From: Desulfurivibrionaceae bacterium
Lineage (GTDB): Bacteria > Desulfobacterota > Desulfobulbia > Desulfobulbales > VMSU01
Length of the DNA stretch: 48,258 bases
Assembly: GCA_030145275.1 (NCBI GenBank)
Contig: JAQYVV010000023.1
Coordinates: 1-48,258 of the forward strand
Direction of reading: 5' to 3'
The notes below the pieces were generated by a model. That model worked only from the letters and a program-made list of their open reading frames with translations. It searched no databases and was not told the origin of the DNA. This document shows positions 1-9,583 of the stretch, in pieces (the first letter of the stretch is position 1; each line of letters opens with the position of its first letter). Position numbers and translations under genes: made by a program.

Positions 1-499
1 TGGACAGTACGATTTGATAATCGGTATTGGTAATACAAATTGGAATTGAGGAATTAAAGACATTACGCAGAGTATTTTCAGACTCTTTAAGTTTACGATT
101 CAAGTGGCGCATTTCAATCAGGTCATGATGCCGTGCCATTGCAACGGTAATGGCACGGTCAATCTCTACAAACTGGGGAGGTTTGCCAAGAAAAGCGCCA
201 ACCCCAAGCTTGCTTGCCTGTTCCACTAATTCAGAGGATTCATATGCAGTTAAAATTACAATAGGAAGAGGATTTTGTTCGGTAATCTGACGAGAGGCTT
301 CCAGTCCATCCATCTTGGGCATTTTAACATCCATTAATATCACATCAGGATTCAGATCCGATGCCATCTTCACCGCTTCTTCGCCGTTGCAAGCTTCTCC
401 AATAATTGTATACCTCGACCCTCGTAAAATCCGTTTAACCTCTTCACAGACAAGAAAGTCGTCTTCCGCGATTACGATATTAATTTTTTGATCATTCAA
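1..499 (-). CDS. Response regulator with receiver and PAS domain (partial)
   Basis: The visible 166 residues start with a CheY-like receiver. The acidic pair is D13/D14, the phospho-acceptor is D57 in DVILMDVKMPKMDG, the switch Thr is in ILTAYE and the conserved Lys is in GKPP. A linker and the start of what looks like a PAS domain (LRNVFNSSIPICIT) follow, then the gene leaves the window, so its output domain is unknown. No ATG is usable: the frame is opened by the stop codon of the upstream kinase and the first start codon is TTG at 499, seven bases beyond that stop. This tight coupling makes it the likely cognate regulator of the 506-3202 kinase. The receiver call is firm, the PAS call is moderate and the TTG start is inferred. 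Confidence 0.85.
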   Translation of the reverse strand, partial: MNDQKINIVIAEDDFLVCEEVKRILRGSRYTIIGEACNGEEAVKMASDLNPDVILMDVKMPKMDGLEASRQITEQNPLPIVILTAYESSELVEQASKLGVGAFLGKPPQFVEIDRAITVAMARHHDLIEMRHLNRKLKESENTLRNVFNSSIPICITNTDYQIVLS

Positions 500-505
500 T
501 CCTGC

Positions 506-3202
506 TTACCCCATTTCGTTTTCTGATTTCTCAGTCATTCTTGGAAAAATTATTTGGGTTTTAGCCCCATTATCGTTCAGCAATTCGATATTACCCTGCA
601 AACTTTTTCTTACAATCCCAGTGATAAGCTTGAAACCAAAGCAAATACTTGGAACTTCCCCGTGCAATATTGATTCTGGGTATCCTGGTCCATCATCGTG
701 GTAGATGAGATGGATTGAATCGTCTTGATGATGAATAGACACCTGAATATTGGCCGTGTCTCTGTCTTGCAGGACATATTTCATACTGTTTGTGGTCAGT
801 TCGTTTAAGACAATAGTCAAATAATGAGCCTGGTCACTATCGACAAGGACGTCAGAAGGAGAGATATTGACCCGGATTGACTTGTCGGCGTGTACTCCTT
901 TTAAAGATTCCTTGATTATATTTTGACACAGATGAGCAAGTGAGAGGGGCTCCCACATGGCGGAGGAAAGAAGGCTATGAACGGTGAGAAGCCCTGAGAC
1001 GCGTCCAACAACCTCGGCCAATCGGCCGCTATACTCCTTCTTGCCTTCATACTCGGCGCGGTCTTCTTCCTGGTGAAGCATACTAATTATGGCTGTTAAA
1101 TTGTTTTTCACCCTGTGATTGACTTCGCCTAAAAGAGTAATCTGTTTTTCGGCATACTCCCGCAATTTTTCTTCGATCCGTTTCCGTTCAGTTACTTCAG
1201 AAACTAATTCGCTGTTGGCATCTTCCAACTGTTTTGTGCGGTCTTTAACCTGTTGCTCCATATCATTATAGGCTTCTTGGACTAACTTCTCCGCCTTTTT
1301 ACGGTCAACTATTGCACCAATGAGCCTTGCCGCAACAAAGAGACGTTTCCGGGCAATATCCAAAATATATTTGGGGCGGGTTTCGTAGGCAGCAGCTTCT
1401 TTGAGAAGATCTTCAATTTTTATTTTATATTTATCAGCAATTTCTTCGAGTTTTTGACGGTCTGAAGGAGGATTTCCATAGCCAAAGTTGATTGCCCCAA
1501 TTACTTCCTGGCCAGTGAATATCGGTACGGCATAGAGATGAATGCCACCATTACACTCTATGTCCACAGGCTGGCCAGTTTCAATGGCAACTCTTGAGGC
1601 GTCTGTCCAGCAGGACTCATGGCAGAGCCATGCCCCTGAGTTTAGGGCTTCCTGGTTATCATTTGTTTGGCATAGATTCCGGGAAGCATTGTCAAGTAAT
1701 TTACACCATCCTGAAGAAAAGATACCGAGCGCATAATCGCCATTTTTTTCATAGATAGCCGAAGAGGTATCAAGCAGATCAAGAAAATCCCCTACAATGT
1801 CTTTGAGTACCTCTTCCCCAACAGAGTCCAATATTAACCGATTAGTGTTAAGTTCAACGAGGTTGCCATATGGTGGAGAAAACTTCAATCCAGGAGAATA
1901 TTGAGAAAGCGTACTTTCCAAGAGCCATTCAATACTTTTTAGCTGTTTACTTGCCCGAATACGTTCATTTATCTCCTTCTGGAGGCTGTCGGCCATGCTA
2001 TTAAAAGATTCAGCCAACATGCCGATCTCATCTTTAGAGGAAATTGCAAGTCTCGATTCAAAATGCCCTTCGCCAATCCTTTTAGTGGCATCCACAAGTA
2101 TTTCTACAGGTTTGGCTATTTTCTTGCCCAAAATTAATGCAAAAGCTGAAATGATAAGAGTAAAGAGAATGCCGGTCATTATCAGCATACGTGTTGCTCT
2201 GGCTGTAATAATGTCGAGTTTCCTTTGGTCACGAAAGATTCCAACATGCCAGCCTTCGCCAGTGTTCCCTTTGATATGATCAATGGACTCATAGCTTCCA
2301 CCAAATCCATATTTTTCTGAGCCCATGGTCATTATTATGGGCGTTATTACAAAAAGCTCCTTCTTACTGTTTTCGATTGTGATTTTTGATTGGGTCTTCT
2401 CTCTATGCACACTCTTGGCGATATCCTCTGGAATTTTAGTTGAGAGCGGTTCCTTGCCAGGTTCTACGACAACCATACCGCCAGAACGGATAATTTTAGC
2501 AATGCCATGCTTCTTTAGAATGAATGTTTCTACAATATGACTCAACGGGCCCTGGATATTGACATTACATTTCAAGATACCGACTATTTCATTCTCATCC
2601 CTGACTGGCACTACTACACCAAGCACATATCCTTCCACACTGGTGTCGAATCCACGGTCGTCAAAGAATATTCTTCCCTGACCATCATCATAGCCCGCAA
2701 TCCACCAGTATTTATGAGCATGTGCGAGGGTAGTCAACTTTCCAGTCGTAGCAATCATTACCCCAAAACGATTCGTGAGAAATATCTCACCATATAAATC
2801 GGGAAAAAGTTCCTGCTGTTGTCTGAGATAATCTGCAGCAGGATTTATCATGTGGGTCTGGATGAATGGATCAGTGGCATCTTTGGTTGCCATCCATTTC
2901 TTATTCAATCCTTTTATTTTTTTTTGCCGTAGATTCGATGGAAGACCTGCGAACTCTACATTGCTATTACGCAAAGTATCTCTAAGGATTGGGGCCGAAG
3001 AAATAGTAATGGCTGTGGTTGCCTTCTCTTCCAGGTGGGTTTGAATGTGTTGAGCGGTTTCTTGTGACAAAGACTCCAGTACTTGTAGCTCTTTCTGTAT
3101 GGAATCGCGATAATTGTATACGTAGTAAACAGTAGAAATCACACTTAATGAAACGATCCCTACTGCAAATATTAAGAGAGCTGTTTTATATTGAATCTTC
3201 AT
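506..3202 (-). CDS. Membrane sensor histidine kinase, Cache-HAMP-PocR-HisKA_2-HATPase
   Basis: This 898-residue inner-membrane kinase has TM1 at about 7-29, a periplasmic Cache-type sensor at about 30-335, TM2 at about 338-358 and HAMP at about 359-412. A PocR-like cytosolic ligand domain follows at about 425-635, rich in Cys and Trp (WCKLL, WLCHESCW), then a coiled coil to about 685. The transmitter is HisKA_2 type: H696 lies in the NHRVKNNL box, the N box is ELTTNSMKY (801-809), the G1 box DDGPGYP (836-842) and the G2-like box FGFKL (855-859). Two sensor modules suggest integration of an external and a cytosolic signal. The gene is upstream of the response regulator ending the window, so they should form one operon. 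A shortened paralogue of its Cache domain lies at 34749-35645. The ligand is unknown. Confidence 0.9.
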   Translation of the reverse strand: MKIQYKTALLIFAVGIVSLSVISTVYYVYNYRDSIQKELQVLESLSQETAQHIQTHLEEKATTAITISSAPILRDTLRNSNVEFAGLPSNLRQKKIKGLNKKWMATKDATDPFIQTHMINPAADYLRQQQELFPDLYGEIFLTNRFGVMIATTGKLTTLAHAHKYWWIAGYDDGQGRIFFDDRGFDTSVEGYVLGVVVPVRDENEIVGILKCNVNIQGPLSHIVETFILKKHGIAKIIRSGGMVVVEPGKEPLSTKIPEDIAKSVHREKTQSKITIENSKKELFVITPIIMTMGSEKYGFGGSYESIDHIKGNTGEGWHVGIFRDQRKLDIITARATRMLIMTGILFTLIISAFALILGKKIAKPVEILVDATKRIGEGHFESRLAISSKDEIGMLAESFNSMADSLQKEINERIRASKQLKSIEWLLESTLSQYSPGLKFSPPYGNLVELNTNRLILDSVGEEVLKDIVGDFLDLLDTSSAIYEKNGDYALGIFSSGWCKLLDNASRNLCQTNDNQEALNSGAWLCHESCWTDASRVAIETGQPVDIECNGGIHLYAVPIFTGQEVIGAINFGYGNPPSDRQKLEEIADKYKIKIEDLLKEAAAYETRPKYILDIARKRLFVAARLIGAIVDRKKAEKLVQEAYNDMEQQVKDRTKQLEDANSELVSEVTERKRIEEKLREYAEKQITLLGEVNHRVKNNLTAIISMLHQEEDRAEYEGKKEYSGRLAEVVGRVSGLLTVHSLLSSAMWEPLSLAHLCQNIIKESLKGVHADKSIRVNISPSDVLVDSDQAHYLTIVLNELTTNSMKYVLQDRDTANIQVSIHHQDDSIHLIYHDDGPGYPESILHGEVPSICFGFKLITGIVRKSLQGNIELLNDNGAKTQIIFPRMTEKSENEMG

Positions 3203-4479
3203 AGACCCCTTTAGAACGAAAATTTTCTAATGACTTAAAGAGCAAGTGCTTTAAACAGCAAAAGAAAATATCATGAATCGTTATTGAAAGTAGGATGCTT
3301 ACACTTACCGCCGTACATCCTAAGAAATCATCAGTCCCAGTTCCTTATTAAACTCGAAAGCTATCTTTAAAGAAAGATTATCATAAAAATTACTGGATGT
3401 GAAATTGAAAGTCAGGCAGCGGGGGAAAGCAGAGCAACATGATGAAAAAGAGCGATGCTCAAACTATCTTACCGATCTTAATTTTCCAGGCCATCGCAAA
3501 AGTAAAGAACTTATCTGTATAAGGAATTAGGGGGATGATAAGAGCTGAAGAAAGCAGATTGGGTGCTATTACGGCCACGCCTTGTATTTTGCTTTTCCCA
3601 TTTGATAGCCCCGAAAGACAATAGATAACTTCTTCAGTCTTTACTGATTTCCGTTTACTGCCACGAAATGCAATTTCAAACTTGCCAAGAACAAACTTAT
3701 ATTTTTTTCAACGGTGTTGATCTTAGAATTTAATTTTTGATACTTTAAACAGAAATTTATCGCCTTGGAAATCTTCGTAACACCCTCCCTTTTAGAGATT
3801 AATTTGGCGTTCTATTAAAAGGGTTCGGACTTCCAGACAGCTATCTTGATATTTTCGATAATAGAAATGGGGGGTGTAATACCTGTAACGGTTCACATGG
3901 AAGATATTGTTTGGCAGGTCACTTCATGCTTTGGCCAAAAAGAGGCGTTGAGAACTTTTCAGTTTCATGAGACAAGAGGGCATCGCAACCAGGGAAAAGC
4001 CACGTTATTAAAAGAGGTAGGCCCAAGATAAAGAAAAGGATAGCCAAAATCAATTTTCTTTTTTTCTTAGCTTTGGGAAGGTGATTCATCGGATCATCTA
4101 TTTTTTTTGTGAATATCTGGGACTATATATCGCCCCTATTATCCTTAAACATTTAGATTCTTTCCTAACATAATATCACAGTAACGGTAGATTGGAAACA
4201 TCTTGATTTATTGCAACCCTTCAGTTGTTTCCCATTACATGGAATAGTTTAACTTTTGTTCCCTGTAAATTTGACAGGATCGGCAAGTCATTGAAATCCC
4301 CCTTTAAGCAACATATCTAAATATTATTATATATAACGCCCAGAAGCGTGATATTACCAGTATAATAGCAAATAGGTTGCTAATTTTCTTTATATCAATT
4401 CCAATTAAAGTTGAAACTGTCGGCGATTATACGCCAAATAGCAACTTACAACTTATAAAGTCAACAAAATTAAAATGAT
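3203..4479. other. AT-rich intergenic stretch
   Basis: About 1.28 kb without a convincing gene. It holds the upstream region of the kinase, one copy of a repeat shared with the far end of the window (3394-3520), and AT-rich DNA before the acetyltransferase. A 61-codon open frame at 3846-4031 has no good ribosome site and no recognisable motif. A small hairpin (ACGC, loop CCAGAA, GCGT) lies near 4337-4350. No tRNA or clear terminator was seen. Confidence 0.5.
3394..3520 (+). repeat. Dispersed repeat, copy A
   Basis: About 127 bp that align by eye, with few mismatches and small gaps, to 47991-48125 in the same orientation. Shared stretches include GGATGTGAAATT, AAAAAGAGCGATG, CGATCTTAATTTTC and GGCCATC. 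Copy A contains a 27-codon frame (3439-3522) that begins MMKKSDAQTIL and then differs in frame from copy B. Both copies lie a few hundred bases upstream of a minus-strand sensory gene. It may be the decayed start of a transposase gene or an intergenic repeat; which one cannot be settled from the sequence alone. Confidence 0.75.
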
Positions 4480-4887
4480 ATGGAAGTAGAAATTAAGAAA
4501 ACAAAAGAAATCCCTATAGATTCCATTCTCGAAATCTATAGGCTCAATGAATGGTCTTCAGCCGCAAAACCTGAAGTGCTACATCAAGCATTAACCAATT
4601 CACACACACTAATATCCGCTTGGGTTGGCAAAAAATTGGTAGGCATAGCAAACGCCATATCAGATGGCCACCTTGTGGTGTACTATCCCCACATGCTTAT
4701 ACACCCACAATATCAAAGCAAAGGTATTGGCAGTAAAATCATGGAGGCCATGCAACACATTTATGGCAACTTCCACCAACAAATGTTGACAGCAGATGGC
4801 GAGGCCATTGAGTTTTACAAAAAGTGCGGATTTGAAAAAGCAGGTAAAACAAAATCCATGTGGATCTATCAAGGAAATGACCATTAA
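4480..4887 (+). CDS. GNAT family N-acetyltransferase
   Basis: 135 residues with the GNAT fold signature: the central strand HLVVYYPHMLIHPQYQ leads into the acetyl-CoA loop QSKGIGSKIMEAM (motif A), and the C-terminal motif IEFYKKCGFEKAGK is typical. Such enzymes move acetyl from acetyl-CoA to an amine; the substrate here is unknown. The first ATG at 4475 meets a stop after four codons, so 4480 is the start. No Shine-Dalgarno sequence precedes it and the leader is A-rich, unlike most genes in this window. The gene is AT-rich by eye. Both features fit acquisition from a Bacteroidetes-like donor, which is inference. It stands alone, with no co-directional partner closer than the ferredoxin gene at 5116. 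Confidence 0.85.
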   Translation: MEVEIKKTKEIPIDSILEIYRLNEWSSAAKPEVLHQALTNSHTLISAWVGKKLVGIANAISDGHLVVYYPHMLIHPQYQSKGIGSKIMEAMQHIYGNFHQQMLTADGEAIEFYKKCGFEKAGKTKSMWIYQGNDH

Positions 4888-5115
4888 TAAATGGGTCAAC
4901 TGGACGCCAGAAGGCTGTGTCAATCCCACAGTAACACCGGGCGCACCAGTTACTCTCGTTCGACGTAGAAACTATAACGGTGGCCCAAGAAATAGTTTAA
5001 TGAGAATGTAGGATGAGCTTTAAAATTGTGGTTATCAGGGGCAGTAGCATGGGGTTTGGCTGATCTTCCCCCTTCTGTCTTTTGCCTCAAACCTCACTCT
5101 GCCGGAGAGAACTAT

Positions 5116-5931
5116 ATGTGTGAATTCTGCATCAACCATGGTGAAGGCAAGAAATGGTATGAAAACATTACCAACTACTCACGGGAACTCTTTCTGCAGG
5201 TCAGTTCCGACGAGGACCTGAAAAACTACCTCGCCCGCTTCGGCCAGTCGATGCACGATAACATCCCCAAGGCCGAAAAATGGAAAAGACGCTTGCCATT
5301 CATCTACGATTTCCTGGTCTATCCCTGGTTCACCCGCAGTTACAAGAAAAGCCATTTCGGCCAGATGGTACCTGTTGAAGACGTTGAAAAAATCCTCAAT
5401 GAAGTAGGAACCGTCTGGAGACTGCCCTGTATCTGCCGTAAGGTAGCGACAGGAGAAGATAAACGATACTGTTACGCAGTCGGCATGGACGCCACCGGGA
5501 TATTGAAAGAACTACCGGATTTTCGCAATTTTGATCAGACCACCCCAGAGGCGGCCATAATCGAGATTAGGGATCTCGATGCTAACGGCATGACTCATAG
5601 TGTCTGGACCTTTCAAACGCCTTTCATTGGCGCCGTCTGTAACTGCGACCATGACTGTATGGCTTACCGGGTCGAATATCGATCACAACTGGCCAAGGTC
5701 ATGTGGAAGGCGGAGTACGTTGCCGCAATCGATAAAGACCTCTGCAAGGGATGCAAGTTATGCCGGAAACAGTGCATGTTTGAGGCTGTCGATTACTCAC
5801 GGGAACAACTAAGGTGTTCTGTAGATAGTAGAAAATGTTATGGATGCGGGGTCTGCCGGGCGGTCTGCCCAGAAAAAGCTATCACACTGTTACCGAGAAA
5901 AGATGTGCAACTGGCGGCTAACTCCTGGTAA
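5116..5931 (+). CDS. Ferredoxin-like 4Fe-4S protein
   Basis: 271 residues. The C-terminus carries two ferredoxin-type clusters: CKGCKLCRKQC at about 209-219 and CYGCGVCRAVCPE at about 236-248. Extra Cys pairs lie further upstream in LPCICRK and in AVCNCDHDC, so a third metal site is possible. The N-terminus (MCEFCINHGEGKKWYENI) is also Cys-bearing, and the region in between is specific to this family. There is no signal peptide, so it should be a cytosolic electron carrier or an oxidoreductase subunit; the partner is not in the window. The start at 5116 is chosen because GGAGAG lies a few bases upstream. The frame is open back to 5026, but that extension reads like non-coding sequence. The family is seen in Desulfobacterota and Clostridia, with no firm function known to me. 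Confidence 0.85.
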   Translation: MCEFCINHGEGKKWYENITNYSRELFLQVSSDEDLKNYLARFGQSMHDNIPKAEKWKRRLPFIYDFLVYPWFTRSYKKSHFGQMVPVEDVEKILNEVGTVWRLPCICRKVATGEDKRYCYAVGMDATGILKELPDFRNFDQTTPEAAIIEIRDLDANGMTHSVWTFQTPFIGAVCNCDHDCMAYRVEYRSQLAKVMWKAEYVAAIDKDLCKGCKLCRKQCMFEAVDYSREQLRCSVDSRKCYGCGVCRAVCPEKAITLLPRKDVQLAANSW

Positions 5932-6245
5932 CCAGGTTGTTGCAAGTAATACGTAAAATAACATAACTTAAACACTGGGGTAATACCACGACAACAAATC
6001 GAAATTATTACAAATAGTCCGAAAAACAGGAGAGTAAAAGAGAGAGAGAAAGGGGGGGGCAGATTATTTTAATCACGCCATTAATGAATCAAACGATAAT
6101 AATCGCCGAACCAGCACATGCACCAGGTGCCAATGAAGAGACTACTTTATTTTTACTAGTTATTCTGGTGCTGACTGGTGATGTAAATCGTTCTGCGGTT
6201 AATATAACAACAAAGCAATTCACAAACTGAAAGGAAAATACGACT
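5932..6245. other. Intergenic region with homopolymer and repeat
   Basis: 314 bp. It contains a seven-G run near 6053 preceded by a purine-rich AG tract, and the first copy of a repeat that recurs after the next gene (6081-6152). No terminator with a T tract was found behind the ferredoxin gene. A 48-codon frame from 6084 crosses the repeat but has no ribosome site. Confidence 0.5.
6081..6152 (+). repeat. Imperfect flanking repeat, left copy
   Basis: Shares AATGAATCAA, AATCGCCGAAC, ACCAGGTGCC and a T-rich tail (TTTATTTT), in the same order and similar spacing, with 7232-7300. The two copies flank the SdiA-regulated-like gene, suggesting that the gene sits in a duplicated or inserted segment. 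Confidence 0.55.
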
Positions 6246-7142
6246 ATGCAACTCTTATTTAGATTAATTGTATTCAACCTTCTTATTTTAATTTGTAGTG
6301 GACTGATTTTTATGTGTAGCGGAGAAACGACTTTTAATTACAATCTCGATACCCCTGACGTACAGAATGTACTTCCGGATATCCTTAATGAAGTTTCTGG
6401 GCTCACTGATATAGACTCTTCTCATGTTGCCTGTGTGCAGGACGAACTGGGTACTATTTTCATTTACAATTTTATTAGCGGTAAAATTGTTTCGCAGCAC
6501 TTATTTGATACCTATGGAGATTTTGAAGGACTTACGTACACTGGAGAGGCTATTTTTATTTTAAGAAGTGATGGGCGATTGACCGAATGGAATGATTTTA
6601 AATCTGATTTGGCCAACATCAAACATTATAAATTGCCATTACTTACGGCCAACAATGAAGGACTTTGCTATGACAAGAAGCACAACCGGATTCTAATAGC
6701 AGCCAAAAGTACACCTTTGGATCATGATAAAAAGTCTGAAAGATTTATTTATTCGTTTGATATTTCAAAAAAAACCCTTTTAGAAAAACCCCTATACAGC
6801 TTAAACACTGGCCAATTAGCTATTAAGGCTCAGAAATTCAATATACCGACCTATTCTACGACAAAAAAAGGCAAGAAAAAACCATTCAATTTCCGTCCTT
6901 CAAGTTTAGCGGTACATCCTTTATCAGATGATATTTATATCATTTCTGCTACCGACAAATTACTTCTTGTCATAAACCGAAAAGGTGAAGTCATACAAAT
7001 GAAGGAACTTGAGTCTGAGCGTTTTACGAAAGCTGAAGGAATAACATTTTTGCATGACGGCACTATGATCATCACTAATGAAGCTGCAGGAAAGGTTCCG
7101 ACATTATTGGTGTATAAAACGAAAAAAATGAACAATGACTAA
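6246..7142 (+). CDS. SdiA-regulated-like beta-propeller protein
   Basis: 298 residues. A hydrophobic N-terminal segment (about 3-24) looks like a signal peptide or signal anchor; a Cys follows it, but the lipobox is poor. The rest matches the SdiA-regulated type: LNEVSGLTDID, a DFEGLTY motif, NNEGLCYD, FRPSSLAVHP and FTKAEGITF. These are repeated blades of a predicted beta-propeller (phytase- or NHL-like) that usually carry acidic metal-binding loops. It is probably envelope-located. The function of this family is not settled. AT-rich composition and closeness to Bacteroidetes-type homologues suggest transfer. The ribosome site (AAAGGAAAA) is a little far from the ATG. The gene lies between two imperfect repeats. 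Confidence 0.75.
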   Translation: MQLLFRLIVFNLLILICSGLIFMCSGETTFNYNLDTPDVQNVLPDILNEVSGLTDIDSSHVACVQDELGTIFIYNFISGKIVSQHLFDTYGDFEGLTYTGEAIFILRSDGRLTEWNDFKSDLANIKHYKLPLLTANNEGLCYDKKHNRILIAAKSTPLDHDKKSERFIYSFDISKKTLLEKPLYSLNTGQLAIKAQKFNIPTYSTTKKGKKKPFNFRPSSLAVHPLSDDIYIISATDKLLLVINRKGEVIQMKELESERFTKAEGITFLHDGTMIITNEAAGKVPTLLVYKTKKMNND

Positions 7143-7454
7143 CAATGTCGTAAAAAAACGAATGGGTAAATAGTAAATAGTGGACAGACCACGGTATAGC
7201 GTGAGGCTGGAGGCAAATTATGCCAATCGCTCCCAATGAATCAACAGCTAAAATCGCCGAACAATTAAATTAACCAGGTGCCCAAGTGGCTTTTTTATTT
7301 GGCTTTATGCCGTGCCTCATTGCTTCCTTTCTTATAGACACCAGTTATTGCTTGGGTCAGTTATTATGGCGATCGGCTTAAACAAGGGGCAAGTCTGGTA
7401 CGCTCTAGCTTCCAGGGTAATGACTTTTGCCATGTCGTTTAAACCTGCCATACC
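7143..7454. other. Intergenic region
   Basis: 312 bp holding the right repeat copy (7232-7300), whose end forms a short GCC/GGC hairpin followed by six T, a weak terminator for the gene before it. The remainder (7301-7454) appears to be junk next to the broken kinase end; it reads neither as continuing kinase sequence nor as another gene. Confidence 0.45.
7232..7300 (+). repeat. Imperfect flanking repeat, right copy
   Basis: Counterpart of 6081-6152. In this copy ACCAGGTGCC is followed by CAAGTGGC and TTTTTT, giving a small hairpin with a T run. The left copy lacks that hairpin. Confidence 0.55.
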
Positions 7455-7916
7455 CTATTTATCACCCCGTCCAGCAGCATTTAGTATCTCATTCAAGTTA
7501 GCTGAAGCGGTACTATCCAGGGACAAATCATCCCGCGCCATTTCGGTATAGCCGAATATGGGCATTAGAATGTTATTAAAATCATGGGCGATACCACCGG
7601 CCAGGGTAGCGATGGCCTCCATCTTATGGGCCTGTTGCAGCTGGGCAAACAGTTTTACCTTTTCAACTTCGGCCTCCACTTGGTTGGTGATATCGTCAAC
7701 CCGGATTACCGCCCCATCTACGCCGTTGGCAATGAGCGGATAGACGGTCATATCCGAATAACAGGTCTTGTCCTCATGCTCGGTGGCGATTTTGGACTCT
7801 TTTTTTGGTTTCCGTTCAAAGATGGCCTGCCTGATTGTGTCTAAATGGTTGGCTAAGTCAGGGAAGAGCTCAGCCAGTTTTTGGCCCTTAGCCACCTCCT
7901 TTGTTGTGCCACGTAT
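7455..7916 (-). pseudogene. Sensor histidine kinase remnant (PAS and HisKA only)
   Basis: The frame encodes the end of a PAS domain (DMTVYPLIANGVDGAVIRVD) and a HisKA dimerisation helix with the phospho-accepting His in LAGGIAHDFNNIL. Intact relatives have several hundred residues before this and continue after LNEILNAAGRG into a linker and an HATPase_c domain. Here a stop follows GRGDK directly, and an in-frame TAG lies just before the homologous part begins. The piece has therefore lost both ends, including the ATPase, and cannot work as a kinase. The longest reading with a start codon begins at GTG 7895. It is a relic next to sixA. Confidence 0.8.
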
Positions 7917-7943
7917 CTATGCCGAGAAATCATGATTTTCCAT

Positions 7944-8402
7944 TCACGGTATATTTGGCATCAGCGACCATTTAATGTGCCAACCGTTCTCCTGGTTGCT
8001 GTCCAGACAGACGATCCCGCCGTTTTGAAATTTAAAGACACATAACTCTTCATTGCCGGCAACCACCAATGCGACCAGTTTCTCCATAAAGGGCAGGTGA
8101 CCAACCACCATCATGTTTCTTGAGATATCCACTGTTTCGGCAAAGGCATTTACATCATCCATCGGCTTTATTCCTTCGATCTCAATAACACCCTGGTTTG
8201 GACACAGCGCTTTTGCAAAAATATCAGCAGTCTGTTTTGTCCTTTTTTTGCCGCTGTGGACAATAATATTAACAGGGACTTTGTAATTTTCAGCAACAGA
8301 GGCAATAATTTTAACCTCTTTAATTCCCTCATCTGAAAGACCGCGCTCTGGATCAATATTTTTTGCCAAACTCATTCCGTGCTGAACGAGATAGATTGCC
8401 AT
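7944..8402 (-). CDS. sixA: SixA-type phosphohistidine phosphatase
   Basis: 152 residues of the histidine phosphatase superfamily, short SixA type. The catalytic motif reads YLVQHG (H8), with Gln for the usual Arg; this occurs in known SixA-like proteins. Other parts are the ERGLSDEG segment, the substrate-pocket Arg region SGKKRTKQTADIF, and a second catalytic His in VVGHLPFM. Family members remove phosphate from phosphohistidine proteins such as HPt domains or PTS components. The start is placed at 8402, where GGGGGAGAAT precedes the ATG; an upstream in-frame start would add seven residues without better support. Its position beside a kinase relic may reflect an older His-phosphate signalling locus. 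Confidence 0.85.
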   Translation of the reverse strand: MAIYLVQHGMSLAKNIDPERGLSDEGIKEVKIIASVAENYKVPVNIIVHSGKKRTKQTADIFAKALCPNQGVIEIEGIKPMDDVNAFAETVDISRNMMVVGHLPFMEKLVALVVAGNEELCVFKFQNGGIVCLDSNQENGWHIKWSLMPNIP

Positions 8403-8477
8403 ATTCTCTCCCCCTTGTGTCATTCACCTTGATTCAATTGCTGTCTATTTGTCCCGATCATTTTGTCGGATTCTGAG

Positions 8478-9554
8478 CTATCTCAATTCCGGACCAGCTA
8501 ACTCGGCTATAAGCCGAGACAAGCCGTCCACGACTCTTGTCATCTGATCGTATTCTAGTTTGTCAGGTGTGTCAGCGCTCGTATGGTAATAATTGTACCT
8601 GAACAGCGCCGTGTCGGTTACCATAATAGCCTTGTAACCCTCCTGCCAGAAGGACCATTGATCCGACCAGCCGATTCCGGTCATCCACCCCGGAGCCGCA
8701 ACTCCGTGGGCCGGGAACCGGGTGTGACTCCGAAACGAATCTAAGGACTGTTTTACTAAATTACGCGACCGGAGGTTGCCGACAAAACCTATAAAATTTG
8801 CGGTATCTGGATAGAAGAAACTGAAAGGGAAAGGGTAGCGCTGACTTCCTTTGACATCTGAGTAGTAGCCGATGGTTTCCAAAGAAATCATGGCCCGAAT
8901 GTTCTCATTGCGCTCACGTGCCCGGGCTGCATACACCCTGCTCCCCATTTTGCGGGAGAGAAAGAAAGGCGGCTCCTCGTTGGCAAAGGCGACGAAACGA
9001 ACTGTTTTCTCATAAGATTTTGGGCGAGCCAGGCGGGAGAGTTCCAGAAGAGCAGCTATCCCGGAACCATTATCATTGGCGCCGGGACAGCCCCGCACCG
9101 AATCATAGTGTGCACCAATCACTATAATGGCCCCAGGCTGCCCGCTCCCCATAAGTTCAATTTCAAGATTTTGGACAGGGGCGCCATCAATCCGGTACTC
9201 CTGCTCTAAAACATCATACTTCTGCCCAGCCCAGACGCTTTTTATATAATCCACGGTGGCCGCCATCTTGGTCGGCTTCCACATATTCCTCTCACCAATT
9301 TCGGAAGCAAGGATGCGGACATGCTCTTCAAGATGGTTCCGCAATATTACTTCAGATTCAGAGAGGCCAACAGTGGTATTGCGCTTATGCGACGAAAGGT
9401 GACTCTGTTTGTTATCCATCAATAGCATCCAGTAAAGAGTTATGACAATCAGGACTGCGGCAATCACGATCCTTATGAATATTGGCACATATGAGCCATG
9501 GCCACTGGCTGGCCGTTTCACCCGGTTCCTTTGCCCTTGCATCATTGCCCCCAC
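8478..9554 (-). CDS. M28 family zinc aminopeptidase, membrane-anchored
   Basis: 358 residues. An N-terminal membrane anchor (about 25-46) is followed by an M28 peptidase domain. The metal and catalytic residues are visible in order: H149 in IGAHYDSV, D161 in GANDNGSG, E193/E194 in FANEEPP, E226 in LETIGYY and H324 in YYHTSADTPDKL. It should be a di-zinc exopeptidase facing the periplasm. The frame opens at GTG 9554 behind AGAGGGG; an ATG at 9545 is an alternative. It follows the DUF2459 gene by 29 bases, so the two probably share a transcript with the SagB-type gene. Confidence 0.88.
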   Translation of the reverse strand: MGAMMQGQRNRVKRPASGHGSYVPIFIRIVIAAVLIVITLYWMLLMDNKQSHLSSHKRNTTVGLSESEVILRNHLEEHVRILASEIGERNMWKPTKMAATVDYIKSVWAGQKYDVLEQEYRIDGAPVQNLEIELMGSGQPGAIIVIGAHYDSVRGCPGANDNGSGIAALLELSRLARPKSYEKTVRFVAFANEEPPFFLSRKMGSRVYAARARERNENIRAMISLETIGYYSDVKGSQRYPFPFSFFYPDTANFIGFVGNLRSRNLVKQSLDSFRSHTRFPAHGVAAPGWMTGIGWSDQWSFWQEGYKAIMVTDTALFRYNYYHTSADTPDKLEYDQMTRVVDGLSRLIAELAGPELR

Positions 9555-9583
9555 ACCAATCTGCCCCTCTAAAAAATAACATG

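Noticed and set aside
3846..4031. 61-codon plus-strand frame
   Set aside because: No ribosome site, no motif and no neighbours that would suggest an operon.
4330..4480. Integron attC site before the acetyltransferase gene
   Set aside because: AACGCCC and small hairpins are present, but paired R and L boxes with proper spacing could not be built, and no integrase is in the window.
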